Source: Streptomyces calvus
GTDB taxonomy: Bacteria > Actinomycetota > Actinomycetes > Streptomycetales > Streptomycetaceae
NCBI RefSeq assembly: GCF_006782915.1
Contig: NZ_VCNP01000029.1
Location: forward strand, 1 to 64,000
Length of the DNA stretch: 64,000 nucleotides
Reading direction: 5' to 3'
Position 1 is the first letter of the stretch, and every line of letters starts with the position of its first letter. The position numbers were made by a program, and so were the translations under genes. This document shows, piece by piece, positions 25,960 through 38,400 of this stretch. The notes below the pieces were generated by a model that was not told the origin of the DNA, made no database searches, and was given only the letters and a program-made list of their open reading frames with translations.

Positions 25960-26598
25960 GATGACGCGCGCATATTAGCCACACCGTACGTTCGACCACC
26001 CGGGTGGGGACGACGTCAGAGAGCGTCCGGCACGGGGCACTTCGGGCATCACCGAACGGAACGATCCGCTCTGCGGCATTCCGACACCGGCCGGGCACCG
26101 CCCGTTCACGTCACCGCCCGGCCGACGGCCGGTCACGGACGCGGCCCGGTGACGCACTCCGACCGGGCGGTACACACCGGCCGCCGGGCGACGCGCACCG
26201 GCCTGGGCGACGTGCACCGGCCACCGAGGGGGCGCGCACCGGCCGCCGAAGGGCGTGCACCGGCCGCCGTGGGGCGCCGGAAACGGCCGCTGTGGGCGCC
26301 GCAAACGGCCGCTGTGGGCGCCGGAAACGGCCGAGCGCTCCAGCCGGCCCGTTTCGGCCGTCCGGAGCGCTCGGTCACCCCGTTGACCCGTTCGTGAGAG
26401 CCCGCCGAGGCGGGCCGGGCCGGGGAGGCGGGCCGGTGTGCGTCACCGCGGGTGTCCGTCGGGGCGGACGGAGGGCGGTGACGGGTCCGCACCCGCACGC
26501 CGTTGTGCGGGCTCCCGCCGGTGTGTTCCGCGGCCGGTCGTGACGATCGCTGGTCAGGGCATCCCATCCCAACCGGCCGCGGAGTCCGTGCCGGGCGT
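25960..26598. other. Intergenic region with minisatellite
   Basis: This 639-bp gap separates cvnA (start at 25959, minus) from the 3' end of pckG. It should hold the cvn promoter close to 25960-26030. Most of 26170-26340 is a tandem array, listed separately. No gene is supported. Confidence 0.5.
26170..26340 (+). repeat. 21-22 bp tandem array
   Basis: Degenerate units built on CACCGGCCGCCG repeat about every 21 bp from 26170 to 26280. They pass into three near-identical 22-bp units beginning AAACGGCCGCTGTGG at 26281, 26303 and, diverging, 26325. Confidence 0.75.
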
Positions 26599-28419
26599 TC
26601 AGCCCAGGCGCTTCACCAGTGCGTGGTACTGGTCCCACAGCTCCTTGGGCGTGTGGTCGCCGAAGGTGTTGAGGTGCTCGGGGACCAGGGCGGCCTCCTC
26701 GCGCCACACGTCCTTGTCGACGGTGAGCAGGAAGTCCAGGTCGGCGTCGGACAGGTCCAGGCCGTCGGTGTCCAGCGAGCCCTTGGCCGGGAGCACGCCG
26801 ATCGGCGTCTCCACGCCCTCCGCGCGGCCCTCCAGACGCTCCACGATCCACTTCAGGACGCGGGCGTTCTCACCGAAGCCCGGCCAGACGAACCGGCCCT
26901 CGTCGTCCTTGCGGAACCAGTTGACGTAGTAGATCTTCGGCAGCTTGGACTGGTCCTTGTCCTTGGCCACGTCGATCCAGTGCGCCATGTAGTCGCCCAT
27001 GTTGTAGCCGCAGAACGGCAGCATGGCGAACGGGTCGCGGCGCAGCTCGCCCACCTTGCCCTCGGCGGCGGCGGTCTTCTCGGAGGCCACGTTCGCGCCC
27101 AGGAAGACGCCGTGATTCCAGTCGAAGGACTCCGTCACCAGCGGTACGGCGCTGGCGCGGCGCCCGCCGAAGAGGATCGCGGAGATCGGCACGCCCTTGG
27201 GGTCCTCCCACTCCGGCGCGATGATCGGGCACTGGGCGGCGGGGGTGGTGAAGCGGGCGTTGGGGTGGGCGGCGGGCGTACCGGACTCGGGCGTCCAGTC
27301 GTTGCCCTTCCAGTCGGTGAGGTGGGCCGGGACCTCCTCGGTCATGCCCTCCCACCAGACGTCGCCGTCGTCGGTGAGCGCCACGTTGGTGAAGACCGAG
27401 TTGCCCCACAGGGTCTTCATGGCGTTGGCGTTGGTGTGCTCGCCGGTGCCGGGGGCGACGCCGAAGAAGCCGGCCTCGGGGTTGATGGCGTACAGGCGGC
27501 CGTCCTCGCCGAAGCGCATCCAGGCGATGTCGTCGCCGATCGTCTCGACCGTCCAGCCGGAGATCGTCGGCTCCAGCATGGCCAGGTTGGTCTTGCCGCA
27601 GGCGGACGGGAAGGCGGCGGCGACGTACTTGGGCTCACCGGTGGGCGGGGTCAGCTTCAGCACGAGCATGTGCTCGGCGAGCCAGCCCTCGTCGCGGGCC
27701 ATGACGGAGGCGATGCGCAGCGCGTAGCACTTCTTGCCGAGCAGGGCGTTGCCGCCGTAGCCGGAGCCGTAGGACCAGATCTCGCGGTCCTCGGGGAAGT
27801 GCGAGATGTACTTGGTGCTGTTGCACGGCCACGGGACGTCCTCCTGGCCGGGCTCCAGCGGGGCGCCGACGGAGTGGACGGCCTTGACGAAGAAGCCGTC
27901 GGAGCCCAGCTCGTCCAGGACCGGCCGGCCCATGCGGGTCATGGTGCGCATGGAGACGGCGACGTACGCCGAGTCGGTGATCTCGACGCCGATGGCGGAC
28001 AGCGGCGAGCCGAGCGGGCCCATGCAGAAGGGCACCACGTACATGGTGCGGCCCTTCATGGAGCCGCGGAAGACGCCCTGCTCGCCGCGGAAGATCTCCC
28101 GCATCTCCGCGGGGGCCTTCCAGTGGTTGGTCGGGCCGGCGTCCTCCTCCTTCTCGGAGCAGATGAAGGTCCGGTCCTCGACGCGGGCGACGTCGGTGGG
28201 GTCGGACGCGGCGTAGTAGGAGTTGGGGCGCTTGATCGGGTCGAGTTTCCGGAAGGTGCCCTTGGCGACGAGCTCCTCGCACAGGCGCTCGTACTCGGCC
28301 TCCGAGCCGTCGCACCAGACCACGTTGTCCGGCTGGGTCAGCTCTGCGATCTCGTTGACCCAGGAGATCAGCCCCTGGTGAGTGGTGGGGACGCCGGGTT
28401 CCGCGATGTCGCGCGCCAC
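26599..28419 (-). CDS. pckG: Phosphoenolpyruvate carboxykinase (GTP)
   Basis: Encodes 606 aa, the standard length of GTP-type PEPCK. It converts oxaloacetate and GTP to phosphoenolpyruvate, GDP and CO2, the entry to gluconeogenesis. The P-loop [14 protein letters not shown], substrate loop [11 protein letters not shown] and the C-terminal [19 protein letters not shown] are clear. GTG at 28419 follows AGGAG at 7 bp. It stands alone, divergent from trhA. Confidence 0.97.
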   Translation of the reverse strand: MARDIAEPGVPTTHQGLISWVNEIAELTQPDNVVWCDGSEAEYERLCEELVAKGTFRKLDPIKRPNSYYAASDPTDVARVEDRTFICSEKEEDAGPTNHWKAPAEMREIFRGEQGVFRGSMKGRTMYVVPFCMGPLGSPLSAIGVEITDSAYVAVSMRTMTRMGRPVLDELGSDGFFVKAVHSVGAPLEPGQEDVPWPCNSTKYISHFPEDREIWSYGSGYGGNALLGKKCYALRIASVMARDEGWLAEHMLVLKLTPPTGEPKYVAAAFPSACGKTNLAMLEPTISGWTVETIGDDIAWMRFGEDGRLYAINPEAGFFGVAPGTGEHTNANAMKTLWGNSVFTNVALTDDGDVWWEGMTEEVPAHLTDWKGNDWTPESGTPAAHPNARFTTPAAQCPIIAPEWEDPKGVPISAILFGGRRASAVPLVTESFDWNHGVFLGANVASEKTAAAEGKVGELRRDPFAMLPFCGYNMGDYMAHWIDVAKDKDQSKLPKIYYVNWFRKDDEGRFVWPGFGENARVLKWIVERLEGRAEGVETPIGVLPAKGSLDTDGLDLSDADLDFLLTVDKDVWREEAALVPEHLNTFGDHTPKELWDQYHALVKRLG

Positions 28420-28622
28420 GATTGCTCCTAAATGAGGGTTTTTTGTCTGTGGAGGCCCCGTGGGGGCTGCGACCCGGATGCTTCACGGTTCAACTTCTGG
28501 CGCTCATCCGGTGTCGACCGCACTCATTTGATCATCCGACGAGAGCGCCCATCTGTCCAGAGGGCCGCACAGGTGAGCAACGTGACGATGACCACGGTTG
28601 ACGCCGTCGCTTTACGTGCACG

Positions 28623-28649
28623 TTGCGTACACCTTGCGGTTTCTTTGCG
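28623..28649 (+). promoter_or_regulatory. Three TTGCG boxes at 11-bp spacing
   Basis: TTGCG occurs at 28623, 28634 and 28645, exactly one helical turn apart, on the same strand (CGCAA when read toward pckG). Phased direct repeats of 11 bp are typical of OmpR/PhoP-class response regulator sites. It lies in the 339-bp divergent spacer of pckG and trhA. Confidence 0.5.
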
Positions 28650-28730
28650 TAACAACCGGAAATGCCGACGTCGGGCGGGCGTGAGACGATGGCCACTTCC
28701 CGGCCCCCAATTCGTCACCGATATCCGTAA

Positions 28731-28752
28731 CTTACGGCTCCGTAGGTACGAT
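28731..28752 (+). promoter_or_regulatory. Leaderless promoter with overlapping inverted repeat
   Basis: CTTACGG-CT-CCGTAGG (28731-28746) is an inverted repeat with one mismatch, followed by TACGAT (28747-28752) as -10. The start would then be at about the A of the trhA ATG, with no ribosome site. The repeat would let a repressor block the promoter. Confidence 0.5.
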
Positions 28753-28758
28753 GCGGAC

Positions 28759-29472
28759 ATGACTGCGCTCGTCCCCGACGCGTCCACCGAGCCGCCGGCC
28801 GAAGGCCGCGGCCCGGTCGAGACCTCCCTGCCGCACCCCGTCAAGCCCAAGCTCCGCGGCTGGCTGCACCTCGGCATGTTCCCCGCCGCCCTCGTGGCCG
28901 GGCTGGTGCTGACCGCCTTCGCCGACTCCCCCCGCGGTCGCCTGGCCTGCGCCGTCTACGCGCTGACCGCCTGCCTGCTGTTCGGCGTGAGCGCGCTGTA
29001 CCACCGGGGCAACTGGAGCCCCCGCATGGACGGGGTGCTGCGCCGCCTCGACCACGCCAACATCTTCCTGATCATCGCGGGCACCTACACCCCGCTGACC
29101 ATCCTGCTGCTGCCGCACTCCAAGGGCCGGTGGCTGCTGTGGGGCATCTGGGCGGCGGCCGCCGCCGGGATAGTCTTCCGGGTCTTCTGGGTCGGCGCGC
29201 CCCGCTGGCTCTACACGCCCTGCTACATCGCGATGGGCTGGGCCGCCGTCTTCTTCCTCCCCGACTTCCTGCGCACCGGCGGCATCGCCGTCCTCGTCCT
29301 GGTGGTCGTCGGCGGGCTGCTCTACAGCGCCGGCGGAGTGATCTACGGCATCAAGAAGCCCAACCCCTCCCCCCGCTGGTTCGGCTTCCACGAGGTCTTC
29401 CACTCGTTCACCCTGGCCGCCTTCGTCGCCCACTACGTCGGCATCTCCCTGGTCGCCTACCAGCACGCGTGA
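28759..29472 (+). CDS. trhA: Hemolysin III / TrhA membrane protein
   Basis: Encodes 237 aa with about seven membrane helices. The family signature is visible (HPVKPKLRGWLHL, ALYHRGNWSP with the first His, DHANIFLIIAGTYTPLTI, and C-terminal FGFHEVFHSFTLAAFVAHY with two more His). PAQR-like proteins bind zinc through these histidines and are linked to membrane energetics and lipid homeostasis. It appears leaderless (see 28731-28752). A TetR gene follows 46 bp later. Confidence 0.92.
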   Translation: MTALVPDASTEPPAEGRGPVETSLPHPVKPKLRGWLHLGMFPAALVAGLVLTAFADSPRGRLACAVYALTACLLFGVSALYHRGNWSPRMDGVLRRLDHANIFLIIAGTYTPLTILLLPHSKGRWLLWGIWAAAAAGIVFRVFWVGAPRWLYTPCYIAMGWAAVFFLPDFLRTGGIAVLVLVVVGGLLYSAGGVIYGIKKPNPSPRWFGFHEVFHSFTLAAFVAHYVGISLVAYQHA

Positions 29473-29518
29473 GAACCCCCGGCCCGCGCGGGAGCACCGG
29501 CCCGCGCGGTGGCCGACA

Positions 29519-30205
29519 ATGATCGTCATGAAGGCCGCACGCCCCCCGCAAGCCCCCGCCCGACCGCCCCGCCCCGGGCTGCGCGAGCGGAAGAAGACCA
29601 AGACCCGCGAGGCGATCCGCGAGGCGGCCTTCGCACTGATCGCCGACCAGGGCTACGAGGCCACCACGATCGAGCAGATCGCCGGGCGCGCCGAGGTGTC
29701 GCCGTCCACCGTCTCCCGGTACTTCCCCGCCAAGGAGGACATCGTCCTCGGCTACGGATACGACCGGCCCCTGCTCGCGGAACTCTCCACCCGGCCCGCC
29801 GACGAGCCCTGGCCCGCCTCCGTCCGGCACGTGCTGCGCACGGCCGTCGGACGCGCGCTGGCCGAGCAGCCGGACCTGACGGCCCTGCGGGCCCGGCTGA
29901 TGCTGGAGGTGCCCGCGGTGCGCTCCCGCATGCTGGAGAGCATGGCGGCCGTCGGCCGCGTCCTCGGCGAGACGGTCGCCGCCCGCACCGGTCTGGAGGC
30001 CGACGGCCTGGAGGTGCGGGTCTGCACGGCGGCGCTCACGGCCGGCCTGCTGGAGACCACGCGGTACTGGGCCGAGCACGGCCACGGCGACGACCTCACC
30101 GCCCTCGTCGACCGGACCCTCGACGTGTTCGAACACGGTCTGCCCGCACCGGCGCGGCCCGCCGGACCCGCCGGAAATCCCCCGGTCGGCACCACCCCGG
30201 CATGA
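29519..30205 (+). CDS. TetR-family transcriptional regulator
   Basis: Encodes 228 aa. The helix-turn-helix is in residues ~26-75 (REAIREAAFALIADQGYEATTIEQIAGRAEVSPSTVSRYFPAKEDIV). The C-terminal ligand domain has the usual helical content. It follows trhA on the same strand and may regulate it via the inverted repeat at 28731. Start either ATG at 29519 or ATG at 29528; neither has a strong ribosome site. Confidence 0.85.
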   Translation: MIVMKAARPPQAPARPPRPGLRERKKTKTREAIREAAFALIADQGYEATTIEQIAGRAEVSPSTVSRYFPAKEDIVLGYGYDRPLLAELSTRPADEPWPASVRHVLRTAVGRALAEQPDLTALRARLMLEVPAVRSRMLESMAAVGRVLGETVAARTGLEADGLEVRVCTAALTAGLLETTRYWAEHGHGDDLTALVDRTLDVFEHGLPAPARPAGPAGNPPVGTTPA

Positions 30206-30218
30206 CATCCTTGGCCGC

Positions 30219-30956
30219 GTGAACGGTCCCGAGATCCACCTCGAGTTCGCCCCCGAACTGCTGCTCTTCGTCCCCCGGGCCAGGCCCACGGGCAGGACGA
30301 AGGCGGCCACCGACGGCGTCTCCAGCCTCGGCCACGTCGTGGAGTCCCTCGGCGTGCCGCTGACCGAGGTCGGCGCGCTGCTCGTGGACGGCCACGAGGT
30401 GTCCGCCGGCCACGTCCCGGCCGCGGGCGAGTCGGTGACCGTACGCGCCGTCGCACACCCCCAGCGGGTACCGGGCGCGCCCCTGCGGTTCCTGCTCGAC
30501 GTGCACCTCGGCACGCTGGCCCGCCGGCTGCGGCTGCTGGGCGTGGACACGGCGTACGAGTCGACGGACATCGGCGACCCGGCGCTGGCCGCCCGCTCCG
30601 CCGCCGAGCGGCGCGTCATGCTCAGCCGCGACCGCGGCCTGCTGCGCCGACGGGAGCTGTGGGCGGGCGCCTTCGTGTACAGCACCCGGCCCGAGGAGCA
30701 GCTCGGCTACGTACTGGACCGGTTCCGGCCCGAGCTGCGTCCCTGGACCCGCTGCACCGCCTGCAACGGCCTGCTGCGCCGGGTCACCAAGGACGACGTC
30801 GCCGACCAGCTCAAGGGCGGCACCCACCGCACGTACGACGTGTTCGCGCAGTGCTCCGCGTGCGGCCGCGCCTACTGGAAGGGCGCGCACCACGAGCAGC
30901 TGGAGGCCATCGTGCAGCGCGCCGTGGCCGGCACCGGCCGGGACGGCCGGCCGTAG
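30219..30956 (+). CDS. Mut7-C RNase-domain protein with ubiquitin-like N-terminus
   Basis: Encodes 245 aa. Residues ~1-85 match the ubiquitin-like fold found in front of Mut7-C domains. Residues ~90-235 are the Mut7-C (PIN-like) domain: LRFLLDVHLGTLARRLRLLGVDT with the acidic Asp, MLSRDRGLL, and a zinc ribbon formed by CTAC...CSAC. Predicted RNA-cleaving role, by family; the target is unknown. GTG at 30219 is 13 bp after the TetR stop, so co-transcription is likely. Confidence 0.85.
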   Translation: MNGPEIHLEFAPELLLFVPRARPTGRTKAATDGVSSLGHVVESLGVPLTEVGALLVDGHEVSAGHVPAAGESVTVRAVAHPQRVPGAPLRFLLDVHLGTLARRLRLLGVDTAYESTDIGDPALAARSAAERRVMLSRDRGLLRRRELWAGAFVYSTRPEEQLGYVLDRFRPELRPWTRCTACNGLLRRVTKDDVADQLKGGTHRTYDVFAQCSACGRAYWKGAHHEQLEAIVQRAVAGTGRDGRP

Positions 30957-30963
30957 GGCCTGC

Positions 30964-31376
30964 CGTGCGGGTCGACCCGGGTCTCGGGGCCCGGCCCGGG
31001 CTGTCGAAAGGCACCGCACGGCACGACCGGGCGGCACCGGACAGCAGGCCCCGGCGGCCACGGCGACCGTGCAGGTCGGCCCGGATCTCGGAGCCCGGCC
31101 CGGGCGGTCGAAAGGCACCGCACGGCACGACCGGGCGGCACCGGACGGCAGGCCCCCGCGGCCGCGGCGACCGCGCAGGTCGGCCCGAGTCTCACGGCCC
31201 GGCCCGGGCGATCGAAAGGCACCGCACGGCACGACCGGGCGGCACCGCACGGCAGGCCCCCGCGGCCGCGGCGACCGCGCAGGTCGGCCCGGATCTCGGG
31301 GCCCGGCCCGGGCGATCGAAAGGCACCACACGGCACGACCGGGCGGCACCGCACGGCAGGCCCCCGCGGCCGCGGC
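30964..31376. repeat. 104-bp tandem repeat, four copies
   Basis: The anchor GAAAGGCACC occurs at 31006, 31110, 31214 and 31318, exactly 104 bp apart. Units are about 90% alike and contain the palindrome CCCGGCCCGGG. The array fills the 428-bp space between two convergent genes. Confidence 0.95.
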
Positions 31377-31384
31377 TCAGCCGC

Positions 31385-33418
<2,034 letters not shown>

Positions 33419-33539
33419 GCCGCCATCTTCCCGCACCCGGTGGCGGTCCGCGTGACGGGCGGCCCGGCCCTCGCGTGTTGTGCGCCGGAACCGGGCAGAG
33501 GATCCGGCGGCCGACCATCCACGGACGACGGGGGAAGAC

Positions 33540-34235
33540 ATGCCGAACGGGTTCCTGCGCGGCCTGCGGAAGCGGGCCCCGCGCGAGCTGCTGGTGATCG
33601 GCGCCGGCGGCATGGGGCGGGCGATCGCCTCCCTGTGCGCGCGGGAGACCGACGCGGCGGGGCGGCCGGTGTGGAACGTGCTGGGCTTCGTCGACGAGGA
33701 CCCGCGCCTGCACGGCGCGGCCGTCGACGGCCTGCCCGTCCTCGGCGGCCTGCCGGTCGTCGCCCGCCACCCCGGCGCGCGGCTGGTCGTCTCCATCTGC
33801 CACGTCGACTTCCACGGCGCGCGCCGCAGGATCGTCGAGACGCTGGGACTGCCCGCCCACCGGTACGCGACGATCGTCCACCCCACGGCCGTGATCGACC
33901 CGAGCTGCACCGTCGGACCCGGCGCCGTCGTGATGCCGCAGGTGTGCGCACTGCCCGGCGGCACCGTCGGCGCCCACGCCGTCGTCCGGCCGCAGACCGT
34001 GATGGCGGCCGACGTCACCGTGCGGGACTACGCCACCGTCGCCGCGCAGGTGTTCCTCGGGCGTGGCGTCGTCGTGGAGGAGGAGGCGTACGTCGGGGCC
34101 GGCACCAAGGTGCGCGAGCGCGCCGTGGTGGGACCCCGGGCCGTCGTCGGGATGGGGTCCCTCGTGCTCGGGCCGGTCCCCGGACACGAGGTGTGGGCGG
34201 GCAGCCCGCTGCGGCGCCTCGGACCTGCCGTCTAG
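33540..34235 (+). CDS. NeuD/PglD-like sugar acetyltransferase
   Basis: Encodes 231 aa. An N-terminal Rossmann-like part ([28 protein letters not shown]) is followed by a left-handed beta-helix of hexapeptide repeats from about residue 115 ([19 protein letters not shown]...[20 protein letters not shown]). NeuD-type enzymes move an acetyl group from acetyl-CoA to an amino or hydroxyl group of a nucleotide sugar. The acceptor is unknown. ATG at 33540 follows GGGGGAAG. Confidence 0.85.
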   Translation: MPNGFLRGLRKRAPRELLVIGAGGMGRAIASLCARETDAAGRPVWNVLGFVDEDPRLHGAAVDGLPVLGGLPVVARHPGARLVVSICHVDFHGARRRIVETLGLPAHRYATIVHPTAVIDPSCTVGPGAVVMPQVCALPGGTVGAHAVVRPQTVMAADVTVRDYATVAAQVFLGRGVVVEEEAYVGAGTKVRERAVVGPRAVVGMGSLVLGPVPGHEVWAGSPLRRLGPAV

Positions 34236-34324
34236 ATCACCCGGGGACGCGGGGCCCGGCACGCGCATCCGGACCCCGCCCGGGCCGGCCGGCAAGGCGC
34301 CGCGCCTCACGGCCGGGCTGATCC

Positions 34325-34423
34325 GGACGACAGACCCCGGGCCCGGTCAGGGCCTGGGGACGACAGACCCCGGGCCCGGTCAGGGCCTGGGGACGACAGA
34401 CACCGGGCCCGGTCAGGGCCTGC
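34325..34423. repeat. 33-bp tandem repeat, three copies
   Basis: Units start at 34325, 34358 and 34391 and are almost identical, each with CCGGGCCCGG, a 10-bp palindrome. The last unit supplies the stop codon of the minus-strand gene (34413-34415). Confidence 0.95.
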
Positions 34424-35405
34424 GGGCCTCGATGACCCGCTGCTCGGCCGCCTCGACCTGGAAGCGGGCGGCGGGGTCGCCGCCCGCGGCCCGTACGGCG
34501 CCGCGCACCAGGGCGAGGTAGAACAGCGCCGGGGCGCACGGCGTCCACAGCTCCGGCGGCTGGTCGGCGATGAAGCCCAGCACCGATTCGGGGTCGGCGG
34601 GCACGAACTCGAAGCGGTCGTGCTCCCACTTGTCGGTGACGCCGCGGCTCCAGCGCAGCCGCAGGGTCTCCTCGTCCAGATCCGGCAGCACCGCCCGGAA
34701 GAAGCCCGCCCACTGGTGGTTGTCCAGGTCCAGACCGAAGCCGAGCATCTCCAGGTCGAGGGTGTCGGTGGCGTGGACGGCCAGCTCCTCGTACAGGGCC
34801 CGCCGGGCCACCGCGTACAGGCTGACCGGGCTGCCGTCCTCGGGGAGGTCGTGCCGGCGGGCCAGGCCCTCGTTGGCGGAGGAGTTCCACCGCGAGCTGT
34901 TCGGCCCGGCCACGTGGGCGCTGCGCCGCGAGAACAGCATCCGGCCGTCCCGGCCGGTCTCCAGCGCCACGTTGACGCCGAAGCTGCAGTTCATCCACGC
35001 GGGCGCGTGCGCCGGGTCCTCGCCCTCCAGGTACTGCTGACGCAGGGTCAGGCCGTTGCTCTGCTTGCGCTCCAGGTTGAGGGAGGTGGTGAGGAAGTCG
35101 TAGTAGTCGGCGTCCTGAAGGGTGAGCGTGACCACCGGTTCCTCGGCGAGGTGGGTGCGGGTCACCACCACCCGCTCCACGGCGAAACGCTGGTTGTTCC
35201 AGCGGTGCGGCAGACCGAGGGCCTCCTTGCGCCGCTCCTCCTCCTGGATGGCGTGCCGCCAGCCGGCGATCTCCTCCGGGAACTCCACCCGCCGGGGCCG
35301 GTACTTGACACGCATCTCCTCCTCCAGGACGGGACGCGTCCCGTCGCCTTCGAAGATGTGACAGCCCGTCTCCCGGCCGACCACGGTGAACCTGTCCCGA
35401 CGCAT
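34413..35405 (-). CDS. Nudix-like protein divergent from the STAND gene
   Basis: Encodes 330 aa. The middle is Nudix-like: PVSLYAVARRALYEELAVHATDTLDLEMLGFGLD recalls the Nudix box RE-U-x-EE-x-G-U but with RA in place of RE, and EGD/acidic ligands are incomplete, so hydrolysis is doubtful. The N-terminal ~150 aa (residues 20-120) has no recognised domain. It is divergent from the caspase-like gene with 75 bp between starts, suggesting joint control. ATG at 35405 follows GAGGG at 9 bp; the longer frame reaching 40280 is a shadow. Confidence 0.6.
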   Translation of the reverse strand: MRRDRFTVVGRETGCHIFEGDGTRPVLEEEMRVKYRPRRVEFPEEIAGWRHAIQEEERRKEALGLPHRWNNQRFAVERVVVTRTHLAEEPVVTLTLQDADYYDFLTTSLNLERKQSNGLTLRQQYLEGEDPAHAPAWMNCSFGVNVALETGRDGRMLFSRRSAHVAGPNSSRWNSSANEGLARRHDLPEDGSPVSLYAVARRALYEELAVHATDTLDLEMLGFGLDLDNHQWAGFFRAVLPDLDEETLRLRWSRGVTDKWEHDRFEFVPADPESVLGFIADQPPELWTPCAPALFYLALVRGAVRAAGGDPAARFQVEAAEQRVIEARRP

Positions 35406-35480
35406 CGTCAACACCCTCTTCAGTAAGCTGCGTTCAGCAGGAAGCCGCAGGCCCAAGACCTCGTCATGATACGGAGCCGC

Positions 35481-38400
35481 ATGGGCGATCACCTGGCACT
35501 GGTCAAATCCGAACGGCGCTCCTCGTCCCTGGTGGGCACCGTGGCGGTGGCCGACTACGCCCACCCGGACGAGGACAGGCGGCAGCAGCTGAGGCTGCGC
35601 AACGTCACCGCCGTACGCGACCGTTTCACCCGCATCGCCCGCTCCTCGCTCGGATTCGGCGAGAGCATCCGCGTCGACGGGGCCGGAGCCGGCCGCCGGA
35701 ACCTGTGGGACGGCCTGGAGAACTTCCTCGCCCACGGCGCCCGGCGGAAGATCCTCTACTGGACGGGCCACGGCGTGCAGCACGGCGACCGGGGCTACTA
35801 CCTCGCCTGCGCCGACTCCTGGCAGGACGGCGCCTTCGACCCGGAGCGGGCGCTGGCGCTGACGGACCTCGTGGACCGGCTGCTGCGGCCCGAGTGCGAG
35901 AGCGACACCCTGCTCGTCGTCGACGCCTGCTCCTCCCACGGCCACCACCTCACCACGGCCCTGGGCCACGCCCTGCACCTGGAGCGGACCAGCGTCGACC
36001 GGGCACGGCGGACCCGGCGGGCCGGGTTCGTCGTCGTCGGGACCTCGGGGTTCGAGGCGGAGGTTCCCGAGGGCCGCTGGGTGCGATGGCTGGAGGAGGC
36101 CCTCGCCAAGCCCGACTTCGTCGCGCCCGACCACGCCCGCCCCTTCGAACCGTCCGCCCTGTACCTGCCGCTGCCGTACCTGCTGGACGGGGTGGACGCG
36201 GCGGCCGCGGCCTCCGGGCTCGACGAGCCCGCGCAGCGCCCCTCCCGCACCGAGGTCCGCTCGCTGCCCAACAGCTTCCTCGACAACCCCTACTTCCAGG
36301 ACGGCGAGCGGCGCGTGTACACGCCCGCGGTGCTGACGGGACGCGAGCCATGGTCCGCCGCCGGGCAGTTCGACCTGGAGGAGGGCAGCCACCTCAGCCG
36401 CCACTTCGCGGGCCGGCAGCGGGCCCTGGGCCGGGTGGTGCGCTGGATGGACACCCACCCCAACGGGCTCCTCGCGGTGACCGGCCTCGCCGGGACGGGC
36501 AAGACGGCCCTGCTCGGCCGCCTGGCCCTCACCTCGCTGCCGGAGTGGCGCGAGACCCTCGGTCCCGGCGTCGACCCCTCGGCGCTGCCCCGCCTCGGCA
36601 CCGTGCACGCCGCCCTGAGCTGCCGGGGGCAGTCCGTGCACTCGCTGATCACGGCGCTGTGGGGCGTGCTGTCGTCGTTCGACGGCATGGACCCGCTGCC
36701 CGCGGGCCCGGTCACACCGGAGCAGTGCCGCACGGCCGTGGACGGTCTCGTCTCCCGGGCCGGCTCCCTGAACCTGCTGTTCGACGCCCTCGACGAGGCG
36801 CTGCCCGACCAGGCGCACGACATCGCCCGCCACCTGCTCAACCCGCTGTCGGGGCTGCGCGGCGTGCGCGTCGTCGTCGGGACGCGGCCCCAGCCGCGCA
36901 GACGCACCGCGGCGCCCGCCGAGGAGGAGTCGCTGCTGGACACCCTGGACCAGAGCGTCGACCCCGTGGTGCTGGGGGACGACGAGGACGCCCGCCGCAG
37001 CATCGAGGCGATGGCCCTGTCCGTGCTCGGCGCGGAGGGCTCCCCGTACCACGGGCGGGCGCGGGACGCAGACCGCGAGTGGACGGCCCGGCTCATCGCC
37101 TCCGGCAGCCGCGGCTCGTTCCTGGTGGCCCGGCTCGCCGCGACGGAACTCGCCCGCCGGCAGCGGCCCGGAACCGAGGCGGACCTCACCGAGTGGATGC
37201 GCTCCGGCGGCATGGACCTGCGCAAGCGGCTCACCGAGGAAGTCGACCACCTCACCTCCCAGCAGGGGGCCGAGCGGGCGCACGAGGTGCTGCGTCCGCT
37301 GGCCGTGGTGCAGGGGCGCGGGCTGCCTCCGGGCCGGACCTGGCTGGCCCTCGCCAACGCGCTGCGCGACCCGGACAGCCCCGAACTCACCTCCGGTGAC
37401 GTGCAGTTCGTGTGCCGCAGCGCCAACGGCGGCATCGTCGCCTCGCAGTCCGCGGCCCACGACGAGGACATCACGTACCACCTGGCCCATCCCAGCTACG
37501 GCGAGTTCTTCCTCACCGGTGCCGGGCTGAGCGCCCGGGCCGCCCACCGCAAGGTGGTGGCCGTGCTCCGCGCGCAGTCCCGGGCGGGCTGGGCCGGCGC
37601 GGACCCTTACCCCCTCGACTACCTGGGCGCGCACGCCGCGCAGGTCGGGCCGGAGGAGCTGACGGCGCTCTTCCGGGACGTGGACTTCCTGCTGTGCACC
37701 AACCCCGACGTGATGCTGCCCCCGGCCTCCGCCCTGGCCCGGGACTGCGACGGGGCGGCCCTGTACGGGCGCGTCGGCGGCTCCTTCCGCAACGCCTCCT
37801 CGCCCCTGGCCCGCAAGGCCCTGCTGCGGGCCACCGCGTTCGTCAGCCACCGGGAGGCGACCTACCGGGCGCTGACGGGCGACGGGTTCCTGCCGTGGCA
37901 GGAGTACTGGACCGACATGCCGCCGGACCCCCTGGAGTGGCGCCGGGCCGCGCCGCTGGGCGGGGCGAGGACGCTGAGCTGGCGCGCCGGCACGGGCGCG
38001 GCGGAGGCGGTGCTCGGGGACACGCTGACCGCCGGCGGGCGCGGCGAGATCCTGGTGCTGAACCCGGAGTCGGGCAAGCGGCTGCTGACCCGGCGCACCC
38101 GGGAGGCGTCCGGCGAGCACGGGGGCGCGCTGACCGAGGTGCGGGAGGTGGGCAGCGGGCCGCACTGGACCACCGTCGCCCGCGACGACCGGGCCGTGTA
38201 CTTCTGGCGCGCCGGCTCCCGCATGCCCGACCACGTCTACCGCTGGGGCGGTGCCGTGGGCGCGCTGGCCGCGGCGGAACGGGCCTCGGAGACCGTCGTG
38301 CTGGCGGCCGACGGGCAGCGGCTGTGGATGTGGTCCTGGAAGGGCGGGATGCGCGGGCGCGGCACCCATCTGACGGACATCCGCATGACGGACGCCGAAC

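Noticed and set aside
34325..34423. 33-bp repeats of CRISPR-like length
   Set aside because: The units are directly contiguous with no spacers and there are no cas genes nearby.
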